From positions 1-50,537 of the forward strand of contig NZ_JQKJ01000026.1 of NCBI RefSeq assembly GCF_000745975.1: a stretch of DNA of 50,537 nucleotides. Reading direction: 5' to 3'. Of this stretch, positions 1-8,656 are shown piece by piece (position 1 is the stretch's first letter; each line of letters starts with the position of its first letter). The DNA comes from Desulfobacter vibrioformis DSM 8776 (lineage in GTDB: Bacteria > Desulfobacterota > Desulfobacteria > Desulfobacterales > Desulfobacteraceae). The position numbers and the translations under genes were made by a program. The notes under the pieces were generated by a model, which was given only the letters and a program-made list of their open reading frames with translations, searched no databases and was not told the origin of the DNA.

Positions 1-402
1 CTTCTGGTTGACAAAAAACATCCCGAGATCAGCATTACCAAGCAGTGTGAACTGCTGCAAATTTCAAAGGGAGTCCTGTATTACAAGCCGAAACCTGTAG
101 ATTCATATACTCTTACCCTGATGGATCTGTTGGATGAGCAGCACACCAGGACCCCTTTTTATGGGAGCAGGCGGCTGACCGCCTACCTTAATGCCCTCGG
201 GCATCCGGTTAACCGGAAGCGAGTTCAGCGGTTGATGAAACTGATGCGGATAGAAGCCATCTATCCTAAGCCCAAAACGACCAAAAGAAATGAAAATCAT
301 AAGATCTATCCATATTTACTAAGGAATGTCGTCATTGATAAGCCGGACCATGTCTGGAGCACAGATATTACCTATATCAGAATCGGGAATGGCTTCATGT
401 GG
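1..402 (+). mobile_element. IS3-family transposase OrfB fragment, truncated at both ends
   Basis: Frame 1 is open from the first base and reads as the N-terminal half of an IS3-type OrfB: a helical HTH_21-like part (SRRLTAYLNALGHPVNRKRVQRL-type pattern, bases about 169-240) followed by the start of the rve integrase core with the typical VWSTDITYI motif at about 352-384, which carries the first catalytic Asp. After GFMW (about base 402) the family would continue toward the second Asp, but the frame instead runs into sequence that is antisense to an ABC transporter gene. The fragment therefore lacks the rest of the DDE core and cannot be active. Its 5' part lies outside the window. The exact junction base is uncertain by several nucleotides. 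Confidence 0.88.
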
Positions 403-2382
403 GCCGGACCCATTGTTTCAGGGCGTTCATCACCTGGTTTTCCGATTCCAGGTCCAGAAACGCACTGGGTTCGTCCAGAAGCCATACCCGGGGCCGGGCC
501 ATGAAAATCCGGGACAGGGCCACAAGCTGTTTCTGGCCCCCGGAAAGTCCGCTTCCCCCTTCAAAAATTTCCAAATCCATGCTCCTGGGGTTTTCAGCCG
601 CCACCCGGTCAATCCCCAGCAGTTGCGCCACTTCCACGACCAGGGCGTCCGGCACCCCGCCGCTTAAAGCCATGTTGGTCTTCAGGGTGCCTTTGAACAG
701 GTGGACGTCCTGGGGCAGATAACCCACCCGCTGGTTGATCACCTGGATGTCCAGCTCACTGATGTCGGTGCGGCCAAGCCGGACCTGGCCCTCGGAGGGT
801 TTGAAAAGCCCGGCCAGACTTTTCAGGAACGTGGATTTGCCGCAGCCGTTGGGCCCCAGGATCAGAGCCCTGTCGCCTGCCTTGAAAGACAGGGTGGGGA
901 TGTCGATGCTGACAATGGGGGAGTTGGGATAGGAAAACCGTACCCCTTCCAGATCCACCAGGTCCGGCAGATAGTCCGGGAACAGGGTTTCCTGGTCCTG
1001 GCGGCGATCTGTTTCCATGGCCATGAGCCGGTTCACCATGTCCAGCCCCTCCCGCACATGCTCCCACTGCACCATGAACCGGACACTCTGGGCCACAGGC
1101 GCGATGATCCGCCCCCCGAGAATGGCGCAGGCGATCATGCCGCCGGTGGTAAGTTGCCCCAGCTCCACCTGGGTGACCCCGACCACCAGGGCCCCCACAT
1201 ACCCGATGGTGCCCAGGCTGCCGGTACTGACGACTGTTGTGGTGGTGATGCTTTTGTTTTTGAACCCATAGCCGGCCATGGTATGGGTGAGCTGTTGCCA
1301 ATGGTCGGAAAATTTCCAGGTGCTGCCCGTGGCCTTGATGGTCTCGGCGCCCTGGATGCTTTCCAGCAAAAGCCCCTGCCGCTCCTGGCCTTTTTGCACC
1401 TCCCTGCGGGCCAGCCGCCGCAGCCGCCACTGGGCCAGCCCCCCCAGGACAAGGGCGATGGGCAGCAGAAATGAATAGACATAGGCAACCCTGCCGCCGA
1501 TGATGTAAATCACCCCCAAAAAGAAAAAACAAAAGGGAAGATCTGTCATGAAAAACACAATGGAGGAGGAAAAAAAATTCCTGGCCTGCTCCAGCCCCTT
1601 CATATGGGCGGCCAGGGCTCCCAGGCTGTTGGGCCGGGTATCCAGGCGCAGATTCATGATATGGTCGAACAATTGCCGGGATATGGAGATGTCGGCCTGG
1701 TGGGCCAGGGAGTCGGTGATCCTGGCCCGGATGAATTTCAGGGACCAGTCCAGGCAGACAATGATGACCATGCCTGCCACCAGGGCCGTGAGGGTGGCAT
1801 AGGCAAAGGTGGGCACCACCCGGTCATAGACCTGCATGGCAAACAGGGAGGAGGCCACGGCCAGGATATTGATGACAACAGTGGCGGCAGCCATCTCAAA
1901 AAACCAGCGTTTGTCCTTCCAGAGTTCCTGCATCAGAAGGCTTGTGGCCTGGCGGTTTTCCCGGGGCCGCGAAACCAGAGCACCGGGGACTGGGTCAGCG
2001 CATCCGGGTCCAGGTGGTAATCCGGCCCCCCCGGCGGGGTGAGTGAGACCTTGTCTTCCGTGGCAGGTTCCACATAGGCCCATTGCCCGTTGTGAAAAAC
2101 CAGGGCCGGGAGCTGGCGGCGGTCCATCCGGTCCCACCGGAGCTGGCAGGCCCGCAGTTGCCGGTGTTCCAGGCCGTTTAAAATCCCGGTGAGGCGCTCC
2201 ACCGGCCGAATACGCGCCCCCTTGGGCTGGAAAACATCGCAGGATTTTGCCAGTGCACCGGGGGAAACAGATATCCCGTTTTTTTCCATGAGCCGTCCCA
2301 GGACCAGGGGGGTGATGGGCACGGTCAGGACCAGAGGGGCCTGTTCCTGTTCCGCGGAAACTACGCCGGGTTGATCCGTCAT
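402..2382 (-). pseudogene. Type I secretion ABC transporter (LapB/LssB-like), frameshifted and 3'-truncated
   Basis: This would be the inner-membrane ATPase/permease of a type I secretion system. The N-terminal 140 residues (bases 2382 to about 1950) read in one frame and resemble the degenerate C39-like domain of LapB-type exporters (RRQLPALVFHNGQW). The six-helix membrane domain and nucleotide-binding domain read in the next frame from about 1950 to 402, with Walker A GPNGCGKST, signature LSGGQKQ and Walker B VWLLDEPSAFLD. The switch is a one-base frameshift in a CCCC-GGG-AAAA tract near 1945-1962. The gene then stops abruptly at the IS3 fragment, just after the D-loop, losing the H-loop and about 60 residues. 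The start ATG overlaps the TolC stop (ATGA), showing former translational coupling. The protein is very probably dead; a sequencing error could explain the frameshift but not the truncation. Confidence 0.85.
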
Positions 2383-3668
2383 TGGGCAAGCCCGATTTGG
2401 TTGTCCAGCCGCCCCATTTGAACGGCCAGTCTCAGGCAGGTCTGCTCATACCGGGCATTGACCTGGGCCAGGGAGAGCCGGGCATTGGCATGCTCCCGCT
2501 GGACATTGAGCAGGTCCAGCCAGCTTTTGCGGCCAGCCTCGTACTGCCGGGTATAGGAACCCAGGGTCTGGCCCGTGGATTGGACCAGGGATCCGTATAA
2601 TCGCGTCAGTTGCCGGACCATATCCCGGTTCGTGAGCAGATCCTGGGTAGCGCGGCTGACCTCATTTTTTTCCGCATCAGACTGCATTTGCGCGGCCCGG
2701 CCCCGGGCATCAGCAGCCCTCACCTGTTCCAGGGTGCGAAACCCGCCCCCGTCCAGTGCGCTCTGCACCACCAGGGCAAGGGTAGTGTCCCGCTGCTGGC
2801 TGGTGGTGCCTTCCTTATCGTAAAGATCCTGGTCCAGGCGGCCGTAAACCTGGGGGTACCATTCAGCCCGGCTGATGAGGCGGTTAATCCGGGCGCTGTC
2901 GATCTCCATAACCGCCATCCTGATCCGGGGGGATCCATCGCTCACCTCTGCCTCCACCTGGGCGTGGCCGGGCAGGTCCAGCAATTCCCGGGGCACCGGT
3001 TCAAACCGGTCCGTTTTAAACTGAGCCATGGGGGTGCGGGTCAATGCGTACAGGTCATTGAGGGCCGTCTGGTACTGGCCTTTCAGGTCTTCCTGTGTCA
3101 GCATGGCCTGGGAATACCGGGACCGGGCAAGCTGCACATCGGCCTCGGCCGCAAGTTGCCCTTGTGTACGGCGGGAAATCAAATCCAGGAACCGCTCATG
3201 TTCGTCAATGTTCAACCGGGCCGCCTTAAGCTGTTCCGTCAAACCGGTCACGGTGGTGTAAACGATAACGGTTTGTTCCATCAACTCCCGCCGGACCTTG
3301 AGCAATTGCATTTCAGACAGGTCCAGCTGGCGTTTTGCCTTTTCAACGGCATTTGTAATTCGTCCCCCCAGCCACAAGGGCTGCTGCACCCGCACATAGG
3401 CATAGGAATCATCTCTCTCCTCGCCGATCGCTGTAAGGGAAACGCCGGGCAGCCACTGTCTTTTTTCCGACCTGAGCGCTGCTTCATATGCACGGACACT
3501 TTCCTTTGCTGCCAGAATCTGTGGATTCTTTTCCAGGGTGTATTGCATGGCCGCGAACAGGGAAATTCCAGGCGGTTCCCCGCCGGCTGCAAGGGAAAAA
3601 ACAGGGAAAAAAGCGGCAAAAGTCAAACAGAATGAAATAAAAACGATTAAACGAATCACTGTACCCAC
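2379..3668 (-). CDS. TolC-family outer-membrane efflux protein
   Basis: The 429-residue product has a signal peptide (hydrophobic VFISFCLTFAAFFPVFSLA) followed by the two alpha-helical OEP repeats of TolC proteins, with FAAMQYTLEKNPQILAAKESV at the start of the first and an R-Q-Y-E-A-G-R-K-SWLDLLNVQ motif at the start of the second-repeat helix. It would form the outer-membrane channel of a type I secretion or efflux complex. It is co-transcribed with the downstream ABC ATPase through an ATGA overlap, so it was the LapE-like partner. No HlyD/membrane-fusion gene is next to it; that gene probably lay beyond the IS3 junction. With its ATPase broken it is likely an orphan. The start is a GTG at 3668; a second GTG nine bases downstream is also possible. 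Confidence 0.88.
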   Translation of the reverse strand: MGTVIRLIVFISFCLTFAAFFPVFSLAAGGEPPGISLFAAMQYTLEKNPQILAAKESVRAYEAALRSEKRQWLPGVSLTAIGEERDDSYAYVRVQQPLWLGGRITNAVEKAKRQLDLSEMQLLKVRRELMEQTVIVYTTVTGLTEQLKAARLNIDEHERFLDLISRRTQGQLAAEADVQLARSRYSQAMLTQEDLKGQYQTALNDLYALTRTPMAQFKTDRFEPVPRELLDLPGHAQVEAEVSDGSPRIRMAVMEIDSARINRLISRAEWYPQVYGRLDQDLYDKEGTTSQQRDTTLALVVQSALDGGGFRTLEQVRAADARGRAAQMQSDAEKNEVSRATQDLLTNRDMVRQLTRLYGSLVQSTGQTLGSYTRQYEAGRKSWLDLLNVQREHANARLSLAQVNARYEQTCLRLAVQMGRLDNQIGLAQ

Positions 3669-3917
3669 CTTCCATGGATTTCATGGTCCCATATACCGCT
3701 GGCGACAGACCGCTGATTAATTCGGAACCGATGATATGGCTGTAATCCCGGAAACCCTACTATCGTATTGAATTTTGATCAAGCGAAATCTTCATTTTGT
3801 CCGGTTTCCTGGTAAAATTATCCTTGACGAATACCGGCCAGACGGTCAATAAAACTGAAAAGGCCGCTAAAAATTCCTTATATTAATTGGCAGAGAAAAG
3901 CCGGTTTATATGGTCCT

Positions 3918-3937
3918 TTTTTCGTTCGAACGAAAAA
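3918..3937. promoter_or_regulatory. Perfect 20-bp palindrome between tolC-like gene and VapBC
   Basis: A perfect 20-bp dyad centred on TTCGAA (ten-base arms ending in T5/A5) sits in the 342-bp gap between the divergent TolC-like gene and the toxin-antitoxin pair. No gene is seen in this gap. It lies about 20 bp upstream of the likely -35 of the antitoxin promoter, so it could be an operator. Because it is flanked by T and A tracts it could also act as a bidirectional hairpin. The palindrome is directly visible; the role is inferred. Confidence 0.5.
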
Positions 3938-3952
3938 GATAGTCTTTACGGA

Positions 3953-4006
3953 TTGACAAATTGTAACGATTACAACATCTTTACTATATCTATAAAGTAA
4001 AGGAGG
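3953..4006 (+). promoter_or_regulatory. Promoter, TTGTAA-N3-TTACAA operator and ribosome-binding site of VapBC
   Basis: A TTGACA hexamer (3953-3958) or TTGTAA (3961-3966) can serve as -35, with an AT-rich CTATAT-like -10 around 3984-3989. A perfect inverted repeat, TTGTAA-CGA-TTACAA (3961-3975), overlaps the promoter, as expected for autorepression by the AbrB-fold antitoxin. AGGAGG at 4001-4006 is a strong ribosome-binding site four bases before the antitoxin ATG. Exact promoter hexamers are tentative. Confidence 0.5.
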
Positions 4007-4010
4007 AATT

Positions 4011-4226
4011 ATGCCAAAGGTCAGTGCAAAAAGACAAATCACTTTGCCTGTAAGTCAGTGTGAAGCTCTGGAAATCGAACCAGGGGATGACGTGGAAAGC
4101 TTTATAGCTTATGGTCAGTTGATCATTGTAAAAAAAAAGCGGGGCGCTGCAAGAAGCGTCTTAAAGCACGTCCTAGGGAATCCTTCTATGACTGATGAGG
4201 AGTCTATGGAAAATTCTCTGCAATGA
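4011..4226 (+). CDS. AbrB/MazE-fold antitoxin (VapB-like)
   Basis: The 71-residue product begins MPKVSAKRQITLPVSQCEAL and continues with EIEPGDDVESF, the swapped-hairpin SpoVT-AbrB DNA-binding fold at residues 3-45, followed by a basic, then acidic tail that would wrap the toxin. It should neutralise the PIN toxin encoded immediately downstream and repress the shared promoter. The ATG is preceded by a strong AGGAGG. Its stop overlaps the toxin start (ATGA at 4223-4226), which is typical of coupled type II toxin-antitoxin modules. Confidence 0.88.
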   Translation: MPKVSAKRQITLPVSQCEALEIEPGDDVESFIAYGQLIIVKKKRGAARSVLKHVLGNPSMTDEESMENSLQ

Positions 4227-4648
4227 TCGCAATCGACACCAACGTTTTGTTACGGTACCTGCTTGAAGATGATGCCGAACAGTTTAGACAAGCGGTCAAG
4301 TTGATGTCAGGTCAGCAAAAGGTTTTAGTTACAGATGTCGTGCTGGTTGAAACGATCTGGACACTGCGCGGTAAAAAGTACCAGTTAAAAAAGCCTGAAC
4401 TGGTGACAGTTATTCAATCGTTGTTCCAGGAACCGAATATAAGGTTTGAAGATGGTCAGGCCGTGTGGCTGGCGCTTACCGATTATCAAAATGCAAAACC
4501 GGTGAAGGGTAAAGAAGCTGATTTTACAGATGCTCTGATCGTCAACAAATCTAAGCAGGCCGCCAACAAAGAAAATAAACCTTTTTATGGGGCTTTCACG
4601 TTTGATCTTGCAGCACAAACTTTACCTGGGGCCAAGACGCCAAAATAA
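4223..4648 (+). CDS. PIN-domain ribonuclease toxin (VapC-like)
   Basis: The 141-residue product is a complete PIN domain. The first acidic residue is in MIAIDTNVLLRYLLEDD (Asp5), a conserved Glu lies in the VLVETIWTL segment (about residue 43), and the third acidic site is in ADFTDALIV (about residue 99). Such proteins are Mg-dependent RNases, often cutting tRNA or rRNA. It overlaps the antitoxin by four bases. All key acidic residues appear present, so the module looks intact. The specific RNA target cannot be read from sequence. Confidence 0.88.
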   Translation: MIAIDTNVLLRYLLEDDAEQFRQAVKLMSGQQKVLVTDVVLVETIWTLRGKKYQLKKPELVTVIQSLFQEPNIRFEDGQAVWLALTDYQNAKPVKGKEADFTDALIVNKSKQAANKENKPFYGAFTFDLAAQTLPGAKTPK

Positions 4649-4694
4649 CTCAAACCAAAATTCAAACAAGCGAAACTTGAGACCAAAAAAGATA

Positions 4695-5456
4695 ATGAAA
4701 AAACTGATTTTAATTCCGGGATTGATCCTGGTGCTGTTTTCAACCACGGCATTTTCGGCGCAACCCGATGCAAAGGCCATTATTGCCCAAGCATGGGATT
4801 ACATGCGGGGAAGAACCTCGGTTTCCGAAGTCCGGATGACGGTGCACCGCGCCGACTGGGAAAGGACATCGGTCATCAAGGCCTGGACAAGGGGACTGGA
4901 AGACTCCATTTTCCAGATTATTTCCCCTAAAAAAGACAAGGGAAACGGCACCCTGAAAATCGGCCGGGACATGTGGACTTACAACCCGAAAATCAACCGG
5001 GTGGTTAAAATCCCGCCGTCCATGATGTCACAATCCTGGATGGGGTCCGACTTTTCCAACAATGACCTGTCCAAGGCCGATACCATTCTCAACGATTATA
5101 CCCATGAGATTGTCGGCACGACACGTAGCGACGGGTTCACGGTCTATGAAATCAGATCCCTTCCAAAGCCCGAAGCCCCGGTGGTATGGGGCATGCAAAC
5201 CCTTAAAATCCGGGAGGACGGGATACTCCTGGAACAAGCCTTTTACGACGAGGATATGAAAGCGGTGAAAATCATGGACACATCCGGAATAGTGGAGATG
5301 GACGGGAGGCCTTTCCCGGAAAAATGGACCATGCGGTCCATGGATGCGGATTCCAAAGAAGATTATACCCTGCTGGAATACCGGAACCTGAAATTTGACG
5401 TGCCGCTGGCGGATCATCTTTTCACCCTGAACGCATTGAAAAAAACCCAGAGGTAA
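4695..5456 (+). CDS. LolA-like outer-membrane lipoprotein-sorting protein
   Basis: I chose the ATG at 4695 (MKKLILIPGLILVLF) because it gives a clean signal peptide ending at AFSA-QPDAKAI; a longer upstream reading overlaps the toxin gene and adds a non-secretory segment. The mature part, about 230 residues, has the half-barrel pattern of LolA/LolB-related periplasmic carriers (RVVKIPPSMMSQSWMGSDFSNNDL, a characteristic stretch of this subfamily). Such proteins ferry hydrophobic cargo, lipoproteins or lipids, from an inner-membrane extractor to the outer membrane. It is the first gene of a five-gene operon with two FtsX-type permeases, an ATPase and a barrel protein, four bases upstream of the first permease, which fits a lipid or lipoprotein export route. 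Cargo is unknown. Confidence 0.82.
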   Translation: MKKLILIPGLILVLFSTTAFSAQPDAKAIIAQAWDYMRGRTSVSEVRMTVHRADWERTSVIKAWTRGLEDSIFQIISPKKDKGNGTLKIGRDMWTYNPKINRVVKIPPSMMSQSWMGSDFSNNDLSKADTILNDYTHEIVGTTRSDGFTVYEIRSLPKPEAPVVWGMQTLKIREDGILLEQAFYDEDMKAVKIMDTSGIVEMDGRPFPEKWTMRSMDADSKEDYTLLEYRNLKFDVPLADHLFTLNALKKTQR

Positions 5457-5459
5457 CCC

Positions 5460-6716
5460 ATGGAAATTCTCATGGCCTGGCGAAATGTCTGGCGAAATCC
5501 CAGACGCACCATCCTGACCATCCTTGCCATTGCCTTTGCCTGCCTGGTGCTGATTTTCATGCTTTCCGTCCAGGTCGGCACCTATGAAGTCATGATCAAT
5601 GCGTCGGTGAAAACCAGGACCGGGCATATCCAGGTGATTAAAAAAGGGTACAACAAGGACCACAAAATCAGGCAGGTGGTCAGCGACCCGGAATCCATTG
5701 CAAAAATCCTGGACCAAACACCCCATGTCACCGCCCATACCTTCCGGGCCAATGCATTTGCCCTGCTCTCCTCGGATCTTCGTACCTGTGCAGGTCTGAT
5801 CACCGGGGTTGATCCTGAAAGGGAATCAAAGATTTCAAACATAGTCCACACCATGCGCAAAGGCAGGTTTCTTAAGCCTTCGGACACCAACACGGCTGTT
5901 CTCGGGGCATTGCTTGCAAAAAACCTCAAGGTTAATGTGGGGGATGAGGTGGTGGCCCTGGGATCGGCAATGGACGGCTCTGTTGCCGCAACTGTTCTCA
6001 AGGTGGCCGGCATATTCTCTTCGGGCATGGACGATTATGACCGGTCTGCCATCCAGATCCCCCTGCCCCATTTCCAGGAAGTTTTTTACATGGAAAACGC
6101 CGTGCATGAAGTCGTGGTGACCTGTGACTCCCTGTGGCATGTGAGCCGGGTCAAAGAGAGCCTGGCAGCAGCACTGCACCCGAAGCCGCCGGCTGAACCA
6201 ACCGGGCAGGATGCGGACCAAGGCCTTGTCTGCCTGTCCTGGGACGAACTGACCCCCGGGCTGATCCAGTCCATCCAGATGGATCTGGGGGGCGGACTCA
6301 TCTTTTACGCCATCCTCCTGGTCATGGTGGCCTTCAGCATCATGAACACCTTTGTCATGGCCGTGTTTGAGCGAACCCGGGAGCTGGGCACCCTCCTGGC
6401 CATCGGGGCCGGGCCCGGGCGGCTTTCAAAGATGCTGGTCCTTGAATCGGCATTCCTGACCCTTTGGGGCATTACCCTGGGCATCCTGGCAGGCTGCGTC
6501 CTCACCTTCTGGTTCCAGCACACAGGCATCCCCCTGGGCGGTGCCGAAGGCATGCTCAAACAATACGGCATCCCCGGACTCATCCGGCCCAGGCTGACCC
6601 TGGCCACAGCCCTTTCAGGCCCTGCCCTGGTCTTTATCATCACCACACTTACGGCCCTGTATCCGGCCCTGAAAGTCAGGAGGCTCACCCCTGTGGATGC
6701 CATGCGGGCGGTGTAA
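5460..6716 (+). CDS. FtsX/LolC-type ABC transporter permease 1
   Basis: The 418-residue product has the MacB/LolC layout: one N-terminal membrane helix after a WRNVWRNPRRT cytoplasmic motif (residues about 6-40), a periplasmic domain of about 230 residues, and three C-terminal helices (residues about 280-415) with the FERTRELGTLLAIGA coupling motif. These transporters extract lipoproteins or other envelope molecules from the outer leaflet of the inner membrane. It is followed after nine bases by a paralogous permease with the same start motif, so the two likely form a heterodimer driven by the ATPase at 7973-8656. Confidence 0.9.
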   Translation: MEILMAWRNVWRNPRRTILTILAIAFACLVLIFMLSVQVGTYEVMINASVKTRTGHIQVIKKGYNKDHKIRQVVSDPESIAKILDQTPHVTAHTFRANAFALLSSDLRTCAGLITGVDPERESKISNIVHTMRKGRFLKPSDTNTAVLGALLAKNLKVNVGDEVVALGSAMDGSVAATVLKVAGIFSSGMDDYDRSAIQIPLPHFQEVFYMENAVHEVVVTCDSLWHVSRVKESLAAALHPKPPAEPTGQDADQGLVCLSWDELTPGLIQSIQMDLGGGLIFYAILLVMVAFSIMNTFVMAVFERTRELGTLLAIGAGPGRLSKMLVLESAFLTLWGITLGILAGCVLTFWFQHTGIPLGGAEGMLKQYGIPGLIRPRLTLATALSGPALVFIITTLTALYPALKVRRLTPVDAMRAV

Positions 6717-6725
6717 GGAGGAATC

Positions 6726-7952
6726 ATGAATTTTCACATGGCCTGGCGAAATGTCTGGCGAAACCCCAAAAGAACCGGCATCATCCTGGTGGCCATCATC
6801 ATCGGGGCATGGACCATGCTGGCCTATTGCGCCCTTGCCAGGGGAGTGATGGCCTCGTCCCTGGAGAGCGCCTTAAATACCCTGACCGGGCATATCCAGA
6901 TCCAGAATCCGGGATTCCGGGAAGATCCGGCCGTGGAAAACCGGATCCGCAATCCTGCGCCAGTGGCAGCCCTGCTTGACCATGCCCTGCCCAAAGGGTC
7001 GTGCTGGGCCTTCCGGGTCCAGGCAGGCGGTGTGGCTTCCAATGCCAGGAATTCCCAGGGCATCACCATTGTGGGTATTGATCCTGAAAAAGAACCCGAA
7101 CTCTCCTTTTACGGGAATGCAACGGCCCAGGGCCGCCTTCTTGAACCCGGCGACGACCGGGGAATTATCCTGGGACAGGCCCTGCTGGACAGCTTTGAAA
7201 CAAAAATCGGCCGCAAACTGGTGCTCATGACCCAGGATGCTGACCGGGAAACCGCTTCCAGGGCCTTTAAAATCCGGGGCACCTTCCGGGCGGAAATGGA
7301 AGGTACAGAAAAACAATACGTGTTCATCACCCTTGCCGCGGCCCAAAAACTTCTGGGAATCGGCGATAACGTCTCTTTGGCCTGCATCCGCCTGCCGGGG
7401 AGGACCGGGCAGGACAAAGCTGAACTCAACCCGGTTGTTGAGGCCCTCACCCGGGAGCTGCCCCGGGACCTCACCGCCCTGACATGGATTGACCTGCTTC
7501 CGCTGCTCAAGGGATATCTTGGCATGTTTGACCGCTTTATGCTGCTCTGGTACCTGGTGGTTTTTATTGCCATGGCCTTTGGCCTGGTCAATACCATGCT
7601 CATGGCTGTCCTGGAAAGAACCCGGGAGTTCGGCCTGCTCAAGGCCCTGGGCCTGACACCTGTCCGGATTGTCAAAAATGTCCTGCTGGAGTGCCTGGTC
7701 CTCCTGGTCATCGGCCTGGGCGCCGGCAACCTGCTCGGCGTTTTGACCATTTATCTTTTTTCCGGCGGCATTGATATGTCCTTCATGGCCCAGGGCTCGG
7801 AATTCTGGGGCCTGGGACGGCTGGTGGTCCCCTTTGTTACGGCAAAGGATCTTTTATCTGTCAACGCTGTCATCATGGGGCTGGGATTACTGGTCTGCCT
7901 GTATCCCGCAGTCAAGGCTGCGGGGATTACCCCGGTGGAAGCCATGAACTGA
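6726..7952 (+). CDS. FtsX/LolC-type ABC transporter permease 2
   Basis: The 408-residue product is a paralogue of the preceding permease: same N-terminal FHMAWRNVWRNPKRTG motif and helix, a large periplasmic domain, and three C-terminal helices with the LERTREFGLLKALG coupling motif (residues about 297-312). An AAGGAGGAA ribosome-binding site at 6715-6723 precedes the ATG. Tandem FtsX-type permeases with a LolD-like ATPase are the standard four-domain arrangement of LolCDE and its relatives. The upstream LolA-like gene and downstream barrel gene suggest export across the whole envelope. Confidence 0.9.
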   Translation: MNFHMAWRNVWRNPKRTGIILVAIIIGAWTMLAYCALARGVMASSLESALNTLTGHIQIQNPGFREDPAVENRIRNPAPVAALLDHALPKGSCWAFRVQAGGVASNARNSQGITIVGIDPEKEPELSFYGNATAQGRLLEPGDDRGIILGQALLDSFETKIGRKLVLMTQDADRETASRAFKIRGTFRAEMEGTEKQYVFITLAAAQKLLGIGDNVSLACIRLPGRTGQDKAELNPVVEALTRELPRDLTALTWIDLLPLLKGYLGMFDRFMLLWYLVVFIAMAFGLVNTMLMAVLERTREFGLLKALGLTPVRIVKNVLLECLVLLVIGLGAGNLLGVLTIYLFSGGIDMSFMAQGSEFWGLGRLVVPFVTAKDLLSVNAVIMGLGLLVCLYPAVKAAGITPVEAMN

Positions 7953-7972
7953 ACAATATAGGAAATTACGCT

Positions 7973-8656
7973 ATGAATATGGTTGACGTAAAAGAGGTAA
8001 GCAAAACCTATAAACAGGGCAAGGTGGCGGTCCATGCCCTGGCAGGCGTGTCCCTTTCCATTGCAAAGGGGGAATTCTGCGCCCTGGCCGGACCTTCGGG
8101 GTCAGGCAAGACCACCCTGCTCAACCTGATCGGAGGGCTTGACACGCCCACCCAGGGGAAAATCTTCCTGGACAATGATGAGATCACCGGGCTTTCCCAA
8201 TCCAGGCTTGCCAGCATCCGCCTGAACAAAATCGGATTCATATTCCAGTCCTACAACATCATCCCGGTATTGTCTGCCCGGGAAAATGTCGAATATGTCA
8301 TGCTCATGCAGGGGGTGCCGGCCCGGGAAAGGAGCGAACGCGCCAGGGCTGTTCTGGATGATGTGGGACTTGCGGGCATGCATGACCGGAGGCCGGCTGA
8401 ACTTTCAGGCGGACAGCAGCAGCGTGTGGCCGTGGCCAGGGCCATTGTCTCCAACCCCGCCATTGTCCTGGCAGACGAACCCACGGCCAACCTGGACTCC
8501 CAGACCGGCCAGGGCCTGCTTGAAATGATGGCAAGGATGAATGAGGAACGGAACGTGACCTTTATCTTCTCCACCCATGACCGGATGGTCATGGACTTTG
8601 CCCACAGGATTATCCGGCTCAAGGACGGGCTGGTGGCCCATGAGCAGATCAAGTAA
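7973..8656 (+). CDS. LolD/MacB-type ABC transporter ATP-binding protein
   Basis: The 227-residue product is a complete nucleotide-binding subunit: Walker A GPSGSGKTT (residues about 40-48), Q-loop FQSYNIIPVLSA, signature LSGGQQQR, Walker B IVLADEPTANLD and H-loop STHD. The pattern is that of the LolD/MacB/FtsE subfamily, which energises FtsX-type permeases by mechanotransmission. It sits directly after the two permeases and overlaps the next gene by 17 bases. Confidence 0.93.
   Translation: MNMVDVKEVSKTYKQGKVAVHALAGVSLSIAKGEFCALAGPSGSGKTTLLNLIGGLDTPTQGKIFLDNDEITGLSQSRLASIRLNKIGFIFQSYNIIPVLSARENVEYVMLMQGVPARERSERARAVLDDVGLAGMHDRRPAELSGGQQQRVAVARAIVSNPAIVLADEPTANLDSQTGQGLLEMMARMNEERNVTFIFSTHDRMVMDFAHRIIRLKDGLVAHEQIK

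Noticed and set aside
701-1474. 257-codon plus-strand frame opposite the ABC transporter gene, and similar long antisense frames (2610-3635, 24335-25072, 39671-40513)
   Set aside because: They are rich in Gly/Pro/His/Gln typical of GC-rich antisense frames, have no family motifs or ribosome-binding sites, and lie entirely opposite well-supported genes.
1940-1965. Programmed -1 frameshifting in the type I secretion ATPase
   Set aside because: The site lacks a recognisable X-XXY-YYZ slippery heptamer with a downstream structure, the family never uses it, and the gene is also truncated, so mutation or error is simpler.
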